Assembly (NCBI GenBank): GCA_016708875.1
Contig: JADJFA010000004.1
Location: forward strand, 1 to 64,000
From: Lewinellaceae bacterium
GTDB lineage: Bacteria > Bacteroidota > Bacteroidia > Chitinophagales > Saprospiraceae
Direction: 5' to 3'
Length of the DNA: 64,000 bases
Position numbers and translations under genes: made by a program. The notes beneath the pieces are model-generated. The model was not told the DNA's origin and made no database searches. It saw only the letters and a program-made list of their open reading frames with translations. Shown one piece after another: positions 1-8,427 of the stretch. Every line of letters begins with the position of its first letter. Within the stretch, counting starts at the first letter, position 1.

Positions 1-138
1 AACAACCTTCTGGGCAGCAGTGGTATAAAACATAACTTTGACAGACCCCATTCAAGCCTGAATTACAAAACGCCAGTAGCCTTTGAAAACCTAAACCAGA
101 ATCTCTACTTTAAAATGGTACCGGAGAACGAGGGGTAG
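1..138 (+). mobile_element. IS3-family transposase (integrase core), C-terminal fragment
   Basis: Frame 1 is open from the window edge to a TAG at 136-138. It ends in the signature FDRPHSSLNYKTPVAFE, typical of the C-terminus of IS3/IS150-type OrfB (rve integrase) transposases. Only about 45 residues are visible and the catalytic DDE residues lie outside the window. I could not define the terminal inverted repeat downstream, because the partner end is not in view. The element borders an AT-rich orphan gene, which suggests the left edge of the window is accessory DNA. Confidence 0.8.
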
Positions 139-252
139 GATAATTCTGATGGCGCTATTCTTCCCAATTTGTTGAATATCAAAAGTAAAAGTGTGCATTC
201 CTAAGTCAAAAAGACCTAGGGGGCGGTGAAGTTAGACCACGAGGCAGAACAG

Positions 253-821
253 TTATTCCATATTGGCAAGTACCTTATTCAAATTTTTTTCATATACAAG
301 ATTCCTATCTTGGTACAATAAAGAATTTTTTCGCAATTCATCTTTTATTATAGATTTCAAAGATTCTTTTGACGTTGCTTTCAACATTATACTTAATAGG
401 AATTTAATTGAAACTTCGTCTTGATCTAATGTTCGCAGAATATAAATGCAATGTGAAAAAGTCGCCATCTAAATTCGTAATCACCTGTAATATTCATTAG
501 AGCCGACCAACTGCTTAAATAGTTTGCTTGATCAACATCTGACATGCCATCTCCATAGTTAAATGCATAAGTAAGGTGAGATAATAAAAATATTATACCT
601 GTGTCAGATTTAAGACTAGCTAAAACATGGACAGCAGAAACTCTAAGGCTATCATTATTTGACTTGTTTTGAATAATATCAATAAGGAATTCATTTAAAG
701 AATCTGAAGAAATTTTTTGGCCTTTTAGTTCCTTTTTGATAATCGGGAAGTAATCAAACCCTTGTCCCTTAGAGTCCTCATTTAGAAACAAAAAAAATGC
801 AAGAATTATTAAACAACGCAT
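253..821 (-). CDS. Hypothetical secreted protein, split by a frameshift
   Basis: The first part (821 down to about 455) begins with a signal-like N-terminus (MRCLIILAFFLFLNE). It continues with helical, HEAT-like text (SLRVSAVHVLASL, LLSHLTYAFNYGD, SSWSALMNITGDYEF). The second part (about 468 down to 253) is in another frame and continues the same helical character (CIYILRTLDQDEVS, KESLKSIIKDELRK). One extra T in the T-run near 455 would join them into about 189 residues. The gene is AT-rich compared with what follows and lies beside a transposase remnant, so it may be foreign. I do not recognise a family; function unknown. Confidence 0.5.
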
Positions 822-913
822 AGTGAATAAAAAATTAGAAATTATTCCTCGTTAACTAAATGACGGCAGCCAATTTTCGGCCATGCTTGCCCTCAACAGC
901 CGTCACCAACCTC

Positions 914-1486
914 TCACAGCTGATCTCTGACAAACCCCACCATCGAAGCCTTTGAATCGCGAATAAACTTTCGCTGATATGCACGCGCAATCGGATATCC
1001 CAATCTCGCCAGCCAAACCCGTGGCCGGGAGAAGGCTTTAAGTACATAGCGTACCGTCCCATCAGGCGTTTTTTCTACCATGAACAATTCCTCGCCACAC
1101 TCTGCATGGCCGGGCAAGGTGCCGTACGCAAAGCCAAATTTGTCTTGATTGTCAATCACATATACAATCCGACAGGAGTTCAGCCACCACAAACCCATCA
1201 CTTTTGCGAGCATTGCAACCACCTCGCCTTCGCGCAGTGGCGTCCGTTCCGGCCAGATGCAGGCCCAGCCGCCTGGGAACATTTTCCACTGACGAATGGC
1301 CTCTTTTGCAGCCTCCCAAACAGCCTCACCCTGACCTAATGCTATAAAATTGAAATCGTTGTCGAAGCCTAATACAGGGGTTTCATTTTGGGTACTGCCA
1401 ACTGCTACATAACTGTAAGGCAAAACTCGTTCCCGTTCTGTAAAGGCACGGGTTTGTGAATCGTTTGGCTTGAATAGGTAAGCCAT
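914..1486 (-). CDS. DUF1990 (UPF0548) family protein
   Basis: A 190-residue protein. The C-terminal text YPIARAYQRKFIRDSKASM and the preceding FSRPRVWLARLG match the DUF1990/UPF0548 family, where the end of the domain reads like YPLxRxxQRRFxRDSxxAM. Other conserved stretches are FDNDFNFIALGQGEAVWEAA and YGTLPGHAECGEE. No signal peptide or membrane segment is visible, so it is probably cytoplasmic. The molecular function of the family is unknown. It is followed on the same strand by a 33-bp hairpin and the enoyl-CoA hydratase gene. Confidence 0.8.
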   Translation of the reverse strand: MAYLFKPNDSQTRAFTERERVLPYSYVAVGSTQNETPVLGFDNDFNFIALGQGEAVWEAAKEAIRQWKMFPGGWACIWPERTPLREGEVVAMLAKVMGLWWLNSCRIVYVIDNQDKFGFAYGTLPGHAECGEELFMVEKTPDGTVRYVLKAFSRPRVWLARLGYPIARAYQRKFIRDSKASMVGFVRDQL

Positions 1487-1551
1487 TTATTATTGCGGTA
1501 GTTGAATTACTGAGAAGTCAAGATTGTTTTGGGGAGAAACATGCATAATTT

Positions 1552-1632
1552 ATATGAAACACATAGTCACAGTAGGACACATAGCCGTGATTTTCAACAC
1601 TATGTGTCCTACTGTGACTATGTGTTTCATAT
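1552..1632. repeat. 33-bp perfect inverted repeat (cacatag-type hairpin)
   Basis: Arms 1552-1584 and 1600-1632 are perfectly complementary, with a 15-nt loop. The arms contain repeated CACATAG-like words. It lies between the enoyl-CoA hydratase gene and the DUF1990 gene, both minus strand. It could terminate the upstream transcript, but there is no clear U-tract. Confidence 0.9.
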
Positions 1633-1663
1633 AGGCGCTTTATGTTGATTCGCTAATAGCCTT

Positions 1664-2432
1664 CTAAGCTTTCTTAAACGCTGCAATCGCATTTTTGCTA
1701 AATTCCGAAAGCGCAAGTCGGCCACTGATGGCAGCGCGCTCGGTCAGCAGGGTGTCCCAATGCTCGGTGCCTTGCCAAAACACTTTTTTCAACTCCTGCA
1801 AGGCATCCGGGCTGTATTTGCAAAGGGAATTGCTGAAATGGGTGAGGTAAGCATCAAGTTGCTCGACTGTTTCAAAGGATTCCTGAAAAGGCCCTGTGTT
1901 TTGCCCAATCGGCGGTGCGCCATTCATCAGGTGTAAGCGACATTTGAGCAAAAGTTGCCGCACCAATTTTACGTTCCACAGCCGGACCAATGACGAATGG
2001 ACTAAATCCAACGGCCAACTCGCTCAGCCGAACAGAGGCCCACTTGGAGGCGAAACAAATATCCGTAGCCGCAGCAAGGCCTACCCCTCCGCCCACGGCC
2101 TTTCCGTGCACGCGCCCAACGATGATTTTAGAGCAACGCCGCATCGCATTGATGACATTTCCAAAGCCGGAAAAAAAGGCCTTTCCTGTTTCAAAGTCTT
2201 GAATACCACCGAGTTCGTCGAAACTCGCACCCGCACAGAACGTATTGTGTTCCACACTTCGGAGCACCACGACCCTGGCATCCGGGTTTTCTCCTGCAGC
2301 AGTAAACGCGGCAGCGAGTTCGGCCAAAAGTCGGCTCGGGAGAGAGTTGTGGTTGGGGTGGTAAAACAGAATGTGCGCTACTCCATCGGGGGTGAGGTCG
2401 GTGCGGACGTAGCCTTGTTGAGTGATATCCAT
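1664..2432 (-). CDS. Enoyl-CoA hydratase/isomerase family protein (methylglutaconyl-CoA hydratase-like), frameshifted
   Basis: A crotonase-fold protein. The N-terminal part shows the oxyanion-hole text FCAGASFDELGG and GRVHGKAVGGGVGLAAATDI, then RLSELAVGFSPFVIGP. The C-terminal part (FWQGTEHWDTLLTERAAISGR) reads in another frame. The two join near 1895-1900, where one extra A in a run of four explains the shift; the expected total is about 256 residues. The second catalytic Glu (in LSEL) is present, while the position of the first reads Gly, as in methylglutaconyl-CoA hydratase-like members. The role would be branched-chain or fatty acyl-CoA degradation. The substrate is inferred only. Confidence 0.8.
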
Positions 2433-2465
2433 TTTTCGATTGAGCGATTGATTCGATTGGGTTTG

Positions 2466-2498
2466 AACTTTCCGAAAGTTTAAAACTTTCGGAAAGTT
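2466..2498. repeat. 33-bp palindrome, copy 1 (aactttccgaaag type)
   Basis: Two 16-bp perfectly complementary arms around one base. The same element recurs at 42477-42509 and 43452-43484. It sits between the TIGR01777 gene and the enoyl-CoA hydratase gene, both minus strand, just after the stop of the former and before the start of the latter. A transcriptional terminator is plausible. Confidence 0.9.
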
Positions 2499-2513
2499 GG
2501 ATTCAAAATATCG

Positions 2514-3416
2514 TCACGCAAAAATATCACGAAGTGCGGCATTCAACTTCGGCCATTGAAATTCAAATCCAGCCTGGGTCAATTTTTCTGAAGAGACGCG
2601 GTTGCTATTCAAGATTACTGCGGACATTTCCCCAAAAATAAGGCGCAGCACAAAGGCTGGAGCGGGCAAGAAAACAGCCGGTTGTTTCATGGCTTTGGCC
2701 GTTGCTTTTACCAGATCTTTCCCGCGTGCCGGATCGGGCGTACAAAGGTTGAATACGCCTTCAACTGCCTGATTTTCAATAGCCCAAATAAATGCGCCGC
2801 ACACATCATCGCGATGAATCCAGGGCCACCATGCTTGTCCGTTGCCAAAATAGGCCCCTAATCCAAAACGCAGTGGCTTCACAATTTCGGCCAAAGCGCC
2901 GCCTTCTTTTGCCAATACCACGCCGATGCGGAATTTCACGGTGCGGATTCCCAGGCGTAGCATTTCATCTGCGGAAGATTCCCAGTTTTGACAACATTCC
3001 ACCATAAAACTTTGATCAAATGGCGCGGTATCTTCCCGAATCCAAGTCTCGCCTGAATTGCCATAAATGCCTACCGCCGCGGCAGAGAGATATGCTTTAG
3101 GTCGCATGGCCATGCGCTCCATTGCTCGATAAAGCGTTGCTGCACTCTTCACCCGGCTTTCTATCAATTCCTTTTTTCGCGCCGCTGTCCAACGCTTATC
3201 TGCAATGCCTGCGCCTGCCAGATTGACCACATAATCAACATCTTGCAAGGCTTCAGCATCCATTTCATCTGTTGCGGGGTTCCAAAAAAACTGGCCTATG
3301 CCTTTTGGAGAACGGCTGAGGAGTCGTACCGTATGGCCCTGAGAATGAAGCATTTCCGTTAAACGCGAACCAATGAGGCCAGAACCGCCGGCTATGAGAA
3401 TGGTGCTTTTTTGCAT
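2514..3416 (-). CDS. TIGR01777 family epimerase (YfcH/SDR39U1-like)
   Basis: About 300 residues. An N-terminal Rossmann motif (ILIAGGSGLIGSRL) is followed by VVNLAGAGIADKRW, SAAAVGIYGNSGE and the C-terminal FGEMSAVILNSNRVSSEKL, all diagnostic of the TIGR01777 NAD-dependent epimerase-like family. The chosen start is the ATG at 3416 (MQKSTILIAGG). The in-frame extension upstream is encoded inside a hairpin and reads as repeated MCAM words, so it is not credible coding. Substrate unknown; cytoplasmic. Confidence 0.88.
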   Translation of the reverse strand: MQKSTILIAGGSGLIGSRLTEMLHSQGHTVRLLSRSPKGIGQFFWNPATDEMDAEALQDVDYVVNLAGAGIADKRWTAARKKELIESRVKSAATLYRAMERMAMRPKAYLSAAAVGIYGNSGETWIREDTAPFDQSFMVECCQNWESSADEMLRLGIRTVKFRIGVVLAKEGGALAEIVKPLRFGLGAYFGNGQAWWPWIHRDDVCGAFIWAIENQAVEGVFNLCTPDPARGKDLVKATAKAMKQPAVFLPAPAFVLRLIFGEMSAVILNSNRVSSEKLTQAGFEFQWPKLNAALRDIFA

Positions 3417-3427
3417 GATTATTTTAG

Positions 3428-3508
3428 ATAACCACATAGCGCACATAGCACACATAGATACAAATTCTGAACCTAAAACTATGTGTACTATGTGCGCTAT
3501 GTGGTTAT
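3428..3508. repeat. 30-bp inverted repeat (one mismatch), cacatag type
   Basis: Arms 3428-3457 and 3479-3508 match at 29 of 30 positions, with a 21-nt loop. Each arm is itself three degenerate copies of a CACATAG-like word, and the same word builds the hairpin at 1552-1632. It lies between the gluQ and TIGR01777 genes, both minus strand. Confidence 0.9.
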
Positions 3509-3537
3509 AAACACAAACAGCGGTTACCTCAAACAGT

Positions 3538-4462
3538 TCACACCAGCCGTTGGCGCATTGAACTCAGCAATTCCAACGCCGAATCTCCTTCCAGGCCGAG
3601 CCATTTTCCAATCAACTGAAATACCGATTCAGGCCCCAAGCCTGCATCTCGCAAAGATTTCAAGGAACTCGAACCTGCAGATTTTGAAAGTTTTTCACCT
3701 GCCTCATCCAGCAGAAGCGGATGGTGTAAAAATTTGATTTTCAAAAGTTATTCTCTGAAAGTACTTTGGCCAAAAACATTGAGCCGTCGTTGAATCTTCC
3801 AGATCAGCCCCGCGAATGATATGTGTAATGCCCAAATGAAGGTCGTCGGCAAAACTCGCGACCTGGTAAGCCGGAATTCCATCGCGGCGGCGCACGACGA
3901 AATCGGGCAATGGGAAATTAGCTGGTGTTTTGATGCGCCATGCAACATTTGTTTCATCAAGATCCAGCCCTTGTTCACGAAATTCAGGCGGATACACATT
4001 ATTGTATTGTTCCAAATCTCGACGCGATTTACGGCAGGCAAAAAGCAGGTTTCGCTCGCGCAGGCGGTTTAGAATAATGAGATATCTTGGGAGATTGGCT
4101 GATTGGTAGATTGTTTTACCCTCCTTCGCGCTGCGCGCTATGGCGGCACCCTCCTTCGCGCTGCGCGCTATGGCGGGTAAAGAATCCCAGTCCAATTTGA
4201 GCCATTCAAGGGAATCAAAGATGTCTTGGGTGTATTCCGGCCTGTTTCGATCCGAATCGAGATCATCAATGCGGAGAAAAATCTTCGCGGGAGCTGTATT
4301 TGATGCATGGAAATTGCTGGATTTCGCTGCCAACCAATTGAGCACGAAATTGAGCGCATTTCCCTGGTGGATAAAGCCGGAGGGCGTTGGAGCAAGCCGC
4401 AAACGGCTTTCAGAGGTGACAGTACGCGAAAACTCAAAAAATTGCTGCGAGAATGAATCCAT
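3538..4462 (-). CDS. gluQ: Glutamyl-Q tRNA(Asp) synthetase-like protein, frameshifted
   Basis: A class I aaRS catalytic domain without an anticodon-binding domain. The N-terminus has LRLAPTPSGFIHQGNALN (HIGH-type motif, here IHQGN), then LRIDDLDSDRNRPEY, FACRKSRRDLE and ITHIIRGADLEDST. The KMSKS-type motif GEKLSKSAGS is in another frame (3538-3744). Adding one T to each of two T-runs near 3771 and 3745 restores a continuous protein of about 308 residues reading FLAKVLSENNF then KIKFLHHPLLLDE. The family glutamylates queuosine in tRNA-Asp. An in-frame 30-bp tandem duplication (4118-4177) adds two ARSAKEG units. The start overlaps the stop of the upstream membrane gene (TGATG). Confidence 0.78.
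4118..4177. repeat. Two tandem 30-bp repeat units inside gluQ
   Basis: Two nearly identical 30-bp units (4118-4147 and 4148-4177) encode two in-frame copies of IARSAKEG on the minus strand. The unit (CTCCTTCGCG...GCTATGGCGG) is related to the CCCGCC...GGCGGG repeats found between genes at 8215-8291 and 16733-16797, so an intergenic repeat appears to have entered a coding region in frame. Confidence 0.85.
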
Positions 4463-5271
4463 CAGGCAATAAAGTGGTCAATCAAGTCAGGCTTGTTTTC
4501 ATCTTCGCCATCCAAAATGTGCGTGGAATCTGCGAAGGCGAAAAAATGAGCGCAGGTCACAGCCGGAGCGGTGTAGAGCACCCCAATTCCACAAAGTAAA
4601 GCACCACTCATGGCGATTAGACCAGAAATGATAAGAAAACCAAGCATACTGGTCCAATTACGAGCGATAAGCTTGCGGCTTGCATCAAGCGCTTCCACTG
4701 GGCCTACCTCAAAAAACCAGGCAATTTGCAAGGCCCAAGCGGAAAACAGGCCAATAGCGAGGCCTCCAATAAGTATTAAGGCCATACCAATTCCAAATAG
4801 CGACATATCTACCATATCGCCTAAGCTGGGGATTTCCTCGAAAAACGGATAAGCATCCATCAATTCGACCAACCACTCGACCATGCCTGCTTGATACCAG
4901 ATAATAAGGCCCGGCAATATGGCTATCAAACTAACTAACATAACCAATAAATAGGTAAGCAGCAAAGGCCCGATCTTGGAAAAACCTTTGAAAAATTCCC
5001 CAAAATCAGGCTTGTGGCCACGCGATACCATGTAAGCAAATTGGGAATAGCCGACACTCAAAACTGGAGTGATAGCCATACTCAGGAAAAAGCCCACATA
5101 AGGCATTGATTGGCACAAAAAACTGATTACAGTGGAAACAAGCACGAAACCGATCAGCATACCAAAGTTGTCATTCATCAACTTGAAACCTTGGCTAATG
5201 TAGTCGCCCATACGGAACTGTACAGGGGCTTCGGCAAGAATGCGCTGAAGGCGCGAAGAAGGGAAATTCAT
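4462..5271 (-). CDS. Multi-pass membrane protein of unknown function
   Basis: 269 residues. A short amphipathic N-terminus (RMGDYISQGFKLMNDNFG) is followed by about six hydrophobic segments (e.g. MLIGFVLVSTVISFLCQ, LLLTYLLVMLVSLIAILPG, LILIGGLAIGLFSAW, MLGFLIISGLIAMSGALLCG). The layout of a GYIxxGxxLxxxN-like start followed by integral-membrane helices resembles the DUF4013/DUF975-like group often found in Bacteroidota. No catalytic motif is evident. It is translationally coupled to gluQ, overlapping by one base. Inner membrane by inference. Confidence 0.7.
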   Translation of the reverse strand: MNFPSSRLQRILAEAPVQFRMGDYISQGFKLMNDNFGMLIGFVLVSTVISFLCQSMPYVGFFLSMAITPVLSVGYSQFAYMVSRGHKPDFGEFFKGFSKIGPLLLTYLLVMLVSLIAILPGLIIWYQAGMVEWLVELMDAYPFFEEIPSLGDMVDMSLFGIGMALILIGGLAIGLFSAWALQIAWFFEVGPVEALDASRKLIARNWTSMLGFLIISGLIAMSGALLCGIGVLYTAPAVTCAHFFAFADSTHILDGEDENKPDLIDHFIA

Positions 5272-5423
5272 TGGGAAGTATGGTTTTGAAATGTTGAGTT
5301 TGGCTTGATTGCCACGGGCAAAGGTGATAAATCAACCCTTAATTTTTTTCGTCTTTATTAGAAATTTCTAAAAGACATTATACTTTGGCGGCATATTTTA
5401 AATTAACCAAACCATTTTTTACC

Positions 5424-5888
5424 ATGGAAAACTTTGAAGAACCCCTCGACGCCCGACAAAACATCGAATCTCCCGTTGAACTCGAACTCACTGAAAGCCT
5501 GGCTAGGCATTGGCTCAGCATCTCCAGTTGGGCCATGTTTTTCTCCATCCTTCTTTTTCTGGGTGCTGCGGCAATGCTCCTTTTTGGATATCTCACGTTG
5601 CGCGTGGCATCGGACGACCATTTTGGGGTGGTGCTTTTCTATCTGCCTTTCGCAGCCGCACTTTTTGTCCCCGGGCTGTTGCTTTGGCTTTTTCAGTCAA
5701 AATTAAAAAGGGCATTTTATGACGAATCGCCGGAGCTGCTTGAAAATTCGTTCCGCGCATTTCGTCATTTTTACCTGCTGGCTGCTATCCTGAGTATAAC
5801 CAGTTTGGTAATTTATGTAGGTTTGATCGTAGCATCCCTGGGTGCGGCATCCACACCTGAAGCAAATCCTTTGCAGACTTCCTATTAA
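5424..5888 (+). CDS. Small membrane protein, DUF5362-like (copy 1)
   Basis: 154 residues starting at the ATG at 5424 (MENFEEPLDARQ). An in-frame TTG at 5385 is less likely. There are four hydrophobic stretches: SWAMFFSILLFLGAAAMLLFGY, VVLFYLPFAAALFVPGLLLWLF, and two in the C-terminal third. The central text LENSFRAFRHFYLLAAI parallels LEEAWRSMRKAWKVYGI in the next gene, so the two are diverged tandem paralogues. The pattern resembles the DUF5362 family of Bacteroidota (tentative). Function unknown; inner membrane. Confidence 0.65.
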   Translation: MENFEEPLDARQNIESPVELELTESLARHWLSISSWAMFFSILLFLGAAAMLLFGYLTLRVASDDHFGVVLFYLPFAAALFVPGLLLWLFQSKLKRAFYDESPELLENSFRAFRHFYLLAAILSITSLVIYVGLIVASLGAASTPEANPLQTSY

Positions 5889-5951
5889 TGATGAACATCT
5901 CTGGAAACGAATTTCGCACCCTCCTCCTCAAACTCAAAACTTTGATCCACA

Positions 5952-6437
5952 ATGGAATACGTTCAAAACCCTAGCCCTCAGAAATTCTCCTACACCCCAG
6001 CCACCAAACAGGAATGGCTTTCCACCAGTACATGGGCGGTATATTTTGCCGTGCTTGGATTTGTATTGTCTGGGCTTTATGTCTTAGCATTATTGGCCAC
6101 CTTGTTTTTTGTGCTTAAATCTTCTGCCATGGTGGGCATGTATCTGAATTTTTTGCCTTCAGGTGTGATCCTTGGAATAGTGTTGCTGCTGCTGATGTAT
6201 GTGGCTGCCATCTTTGTCATGTTTATTGGAAGTCGGCATCATCTGCACTTTTCCCAGCGCATCAAGCTGGCATTGCAGCACAACAATCAAAGTGTATTGG
6301 AAGAAGCCTGGCGCAGTATGCGCAAGGCATGGAAAGTCTATGGCATTTATACGGTGATTATGCTTGGCGTCTATTTTGTGCTATTGACGACTATAGGTTA
6401 TATGATGCAGAGCAATCCTTTTTTGCGGGGGTATTAA
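5952..6437 (+). CDS. Small membrane protein, DUF5362-like (copy 2)
   Basis: 161 residues with four predicted membrane helices (WAVYFAVLGFVLSGLYVLAL, GVILGIVLLLLMYVAAIFVM, and two after a polar loop). The polar loop LEEAWRSMRKAWKVYGIY matches the corresponding loop of the upstream gene 63 bp away, so the two look like an ancient tandem duplication in one operon. Function unknown. The stop at 6435-6437 touches a double hairpin that separates it from the convergent ettA. Confidence 0.65.
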   Translation: MEYVQNPSPQKFSYTPATKQEWLSTSTWAVYFAVLGFVLSGLYVLALLATLFFVLKSSAMVGMYLNFLPSGVILGIVLLLLMYVAAIFVMFIGSRHHLHFSQRIKLALQHNNQSVLEEAWRSMRKAWKVYGIYTVIMLGVYFVLLTTIGYMMQSNPFLRGY

Positions 6438-6517
6438 GTAACAAGTTTCTAGTAGCAAGTTTAAAGTAGCCTTCGCGATGATGCTTCTTGGAAACTTGTT
6501 ACTTTAAACTTGCTACT
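6436..6517. repeat. Compound inverted repeat between convergent genes
   Basis: Two nested arm pairs: 6436-6448 with 6492-6504 (13 bp) and 6451-6468 with 6500-6517 (18 bp), both perfect. The left side is two imperfect copies of AGTARCAAGTTT. Its position between the 3' ends of the DUF5362-like gene and ettA suggests a bidirectional terminator. Confidence 0.85.
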
Positions 6518-6526
6518 TTAAACTCA

Positions 6527-8197
6527 TTACCCAATAATGTGCTTAACCCGTGGCCGGTGTGGCGTGATATCCCCAAGTTTAGCCTTTTTCATTTCCTCAT
6601 AAGCGGTAAAGTCGCCCTCGAAGAACACAACTTCGGCGTCGTCTTCAAACGACAGGATGTGCGTTGCCAAGCGGTCGAGAAACCAGCGATCGTGGCTGAT
6701 TAGCAACACACAACCCGCAAAATTTTCGAGGGCATCTTCCAGCGCACGGAGTGTGTTCACGTCGATATCGTTCGTCGGTTCGTCAAGAAGTAGCACGTTG
6801 CCACCTTCTTTCAAAGTCATGGCAAGGTGAACTCGGTTGCGTTCTCCACCCGAACAAACAGCAAGTTTTTTCTGCTGATCACTGCCTGCAAAATTGAAGC
6901 GAGAGAGGTAGGCTCGCGCATTAACCGTTGCATTTCCGACGGTAATGATATCGTTGCCCTCGCTCACAATTTCATAAATCGTTTTATCAGGAAGCAGATT
7001 TTCGTGGCTTTGATCTACATAACTCATCTGCACCGTGTCGCCGATAGTCACGGTTCCGGAGTCCGGTTTTTCTCTTCCGGTCAGTATTTTGAACAGGGTA
7101 GATTTGCCCACACCGTTTGGCCCGATGATTCCCACAATGCCGTTCGGAGGAATCTTAAAAGAAAGGTTTTCAAATAGAACCCGTCCATCGAAAGCCTTGC
7201 TAATATTCTGAACCTCAATCACATTGTCGCCCAAACGCGGGCCATTTGGAATCCAGATTTCGAGTTTTGCTTCTTTCTCTTTGCCTTCTTCTCCCGCCAT
7301 TTTTTCATAGGCACTCAATCGAGCCTTGCCTTTTGCCTGACGACCCTTGGCGCCCATACGCACCCATTCAAGTTCATGTTCGAGTTGTTTGCGGCGCTTG
7401 TCGTCGGCGCGTTCTTCCTGGGCAAGACGCTTGGTTTTTTGCTCAAGCCAGGTCGTGTAATTGCCCTGCCATGGGATGCCTTCACCACGGTCGAGTTCAA
7501 GGATCCAACCCGCCACATTGTCCAGGAAGTACCTGTCGTGGGTCACGGCAATGACTGTACCGGGGAAACTTTGTAGGTATTGCTCCAGCCATTGTACGGA
7601 CTCGGCATCGAGGTGGTTGGTAGGCTCATCGAGCAAAAGAATGTCGGGCTGGCTGAGCAGGAGTCGGGCCAAAGCGACGCGACGGCGTTCGCCACCGGAG
7701 CATATTTTGATGGGACGGTTGTCTTCCGGGCAACGCAGGGCATCCATAAAAACACCGAGGCGATAATCGAGTTCCCAGCCGCCCAGATGCTCGATTTGTT
7801 CGAGCACTTCGCCTTGACGTTCAATGAGTTTCATCATTTCGTCATCGTCAGTCACGACCCCGAGTTTTTCACCGATGTCCTCGTTTTCTTTTAATAAATC
7901 AACAATTGGCTGCACGCCTTCTTCCACGATCTGGCGGACTGTTTTGGTCTCGTCGAGTTTAGGTTCTTGTTCGAGGAAGCCAATTTTGAACTGCTTTTCA
8001 AATTCGATTTTGCCTTCGTAGTTCTGATCAAGACCAGCGATGATTTTCAGCAGGGTGGATTTGCCGGAACCATTGAGACCGAGCACTCCGATTTTGGCGC
8101 CGTAGAAAAATGACAGCCAGATGTTCTTGAGCACCTGTTTTTGCGGAGGGAAGGTTTTGCTGACCCCCGACATAGAGAAGATTATTTTTTCAGACAT
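6527..8197 (-). CDS. ettA: Energy-dependent translational throttle protein EttA
   Basis: A 556-residue ABC-F protein with two nucleotide-binding domains and no membrane segments. Walker A motifs are GLNGSGKST and GPNGVGKST, signatures CSGGERRRVALA and CSGGERNRVHLA, Walker B LLLDEPTNHLD and LLLDEPTNDID. The inter-domain linker is charged (about residues 245-320) and the ABC-F arm is short. Length and order match the EttA subfamily, which binds the ribosomal E site and gates the first elongation step according to ATP/ADP. Its leader contains a repeat-rich hairpin region. Confidence 0.93.
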   Translation of the reverse strand: MSEKIIFSMSGVSKTFPPQKQVLKNIWLSFFYGAKIGVLGLNGSGKSTLLKIIAGLDQNYEGKIEFEKQFKIGFLEQEPKLDETKTVRQIVEEGVQPIVDLLKENEDIGEKLGVVTDDDEMMKLIERQGEVLEQIEHLGGWELDYRLGVFMDALRCPEDNRPIKICSGGERRRVALARLLLSQPDILLLDEPTNHLDAESVQWLEQYLQSFPGTVIAVTHDRYFLDNVAGWILELDRGEGIPWQGNYTTWLEQKTKRLAQEERADDKRRKQLEHELEWVRMGAKGRQAKGKARLSAYEKMAGEEGKEKEAKLEIWIPNGPRLGDNVIEVQNISKAFDGRVLFENLSFKIPPNGIVGIIGPNGVGKSTLFKILTGREKPDSGTVTIGDTVQMSYVDQSHENLLPDKTIYEIVSEGNDIITVGNATVNARAYLSRFNFAGSDQQKKLAVCSGGERNRVHLAMTLKEGGNVLLLDEPTNDIDVNTLRALEDALENFAGCVLLISHDRWFLDRLATHILSFEDDAEVVFFEGDFTAYEEMKKAKLGDITPHRPRVKHIIG

Positions 8198-8201
8198 TTT
8201 T

Positions 8202-8359
8202 ATGAAGTGATGCCCGCCTTCGCCTTTGGCTATGGCGGGTAAAAGTGATAAAGCGGTGGTCGCCTTCGCCTTTGGCTATGGCGGGTAAAAGCGATGAAGT
8301 GATGGGTTGAGTGGACGCGGCTAAAATCACTTCATCACTCTATCACTTCATCACTTCAT
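8202..8359. repeat. Repeat-rich hairpin region in the ettA leader
   Basis: Two identical 31-bp units (8215-8245 and 8261-8291; CGCCTTCGCC...GGCGGGTAAAAG) are enclosed by inverted GATGAAGTGAT words: 8202-8212 with 8349-8359, and 8293-8303 with 8326-8336. A GACCTTTG box on the minus strand at 8370-8377 may be the ettA promoter, which would place all of this in its 5' UTR. The repeated unit belongs to the same CCCGCC/GGCGGG family seen in gluQ and in the second sugar dehydrogenase gene. Confidence 0.8.
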
Positions 8360-8427
8360 TAAGCGGGCGCAAAGGTCGCTCGAAGGCAGGAGAATATACA
8401 AATTGAGTTTGCTTCTGTGCCTAAATT

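Noticed and set aside
3417..3455. N-terminal extension MCAMCAMWLSK of the TIGR01777 protein
   Set aside because: Encoded entirely by the repeated words of a hairpin arm; the Rossmann motif begins right after the downstream ATG.
5375..5392. TATACTTTGG before the first DUF5362-like gene as a -7 box
   Set aside because: It has three bases instead of two between TA and TTTG and no clear -33 element, so it was left unannotated.
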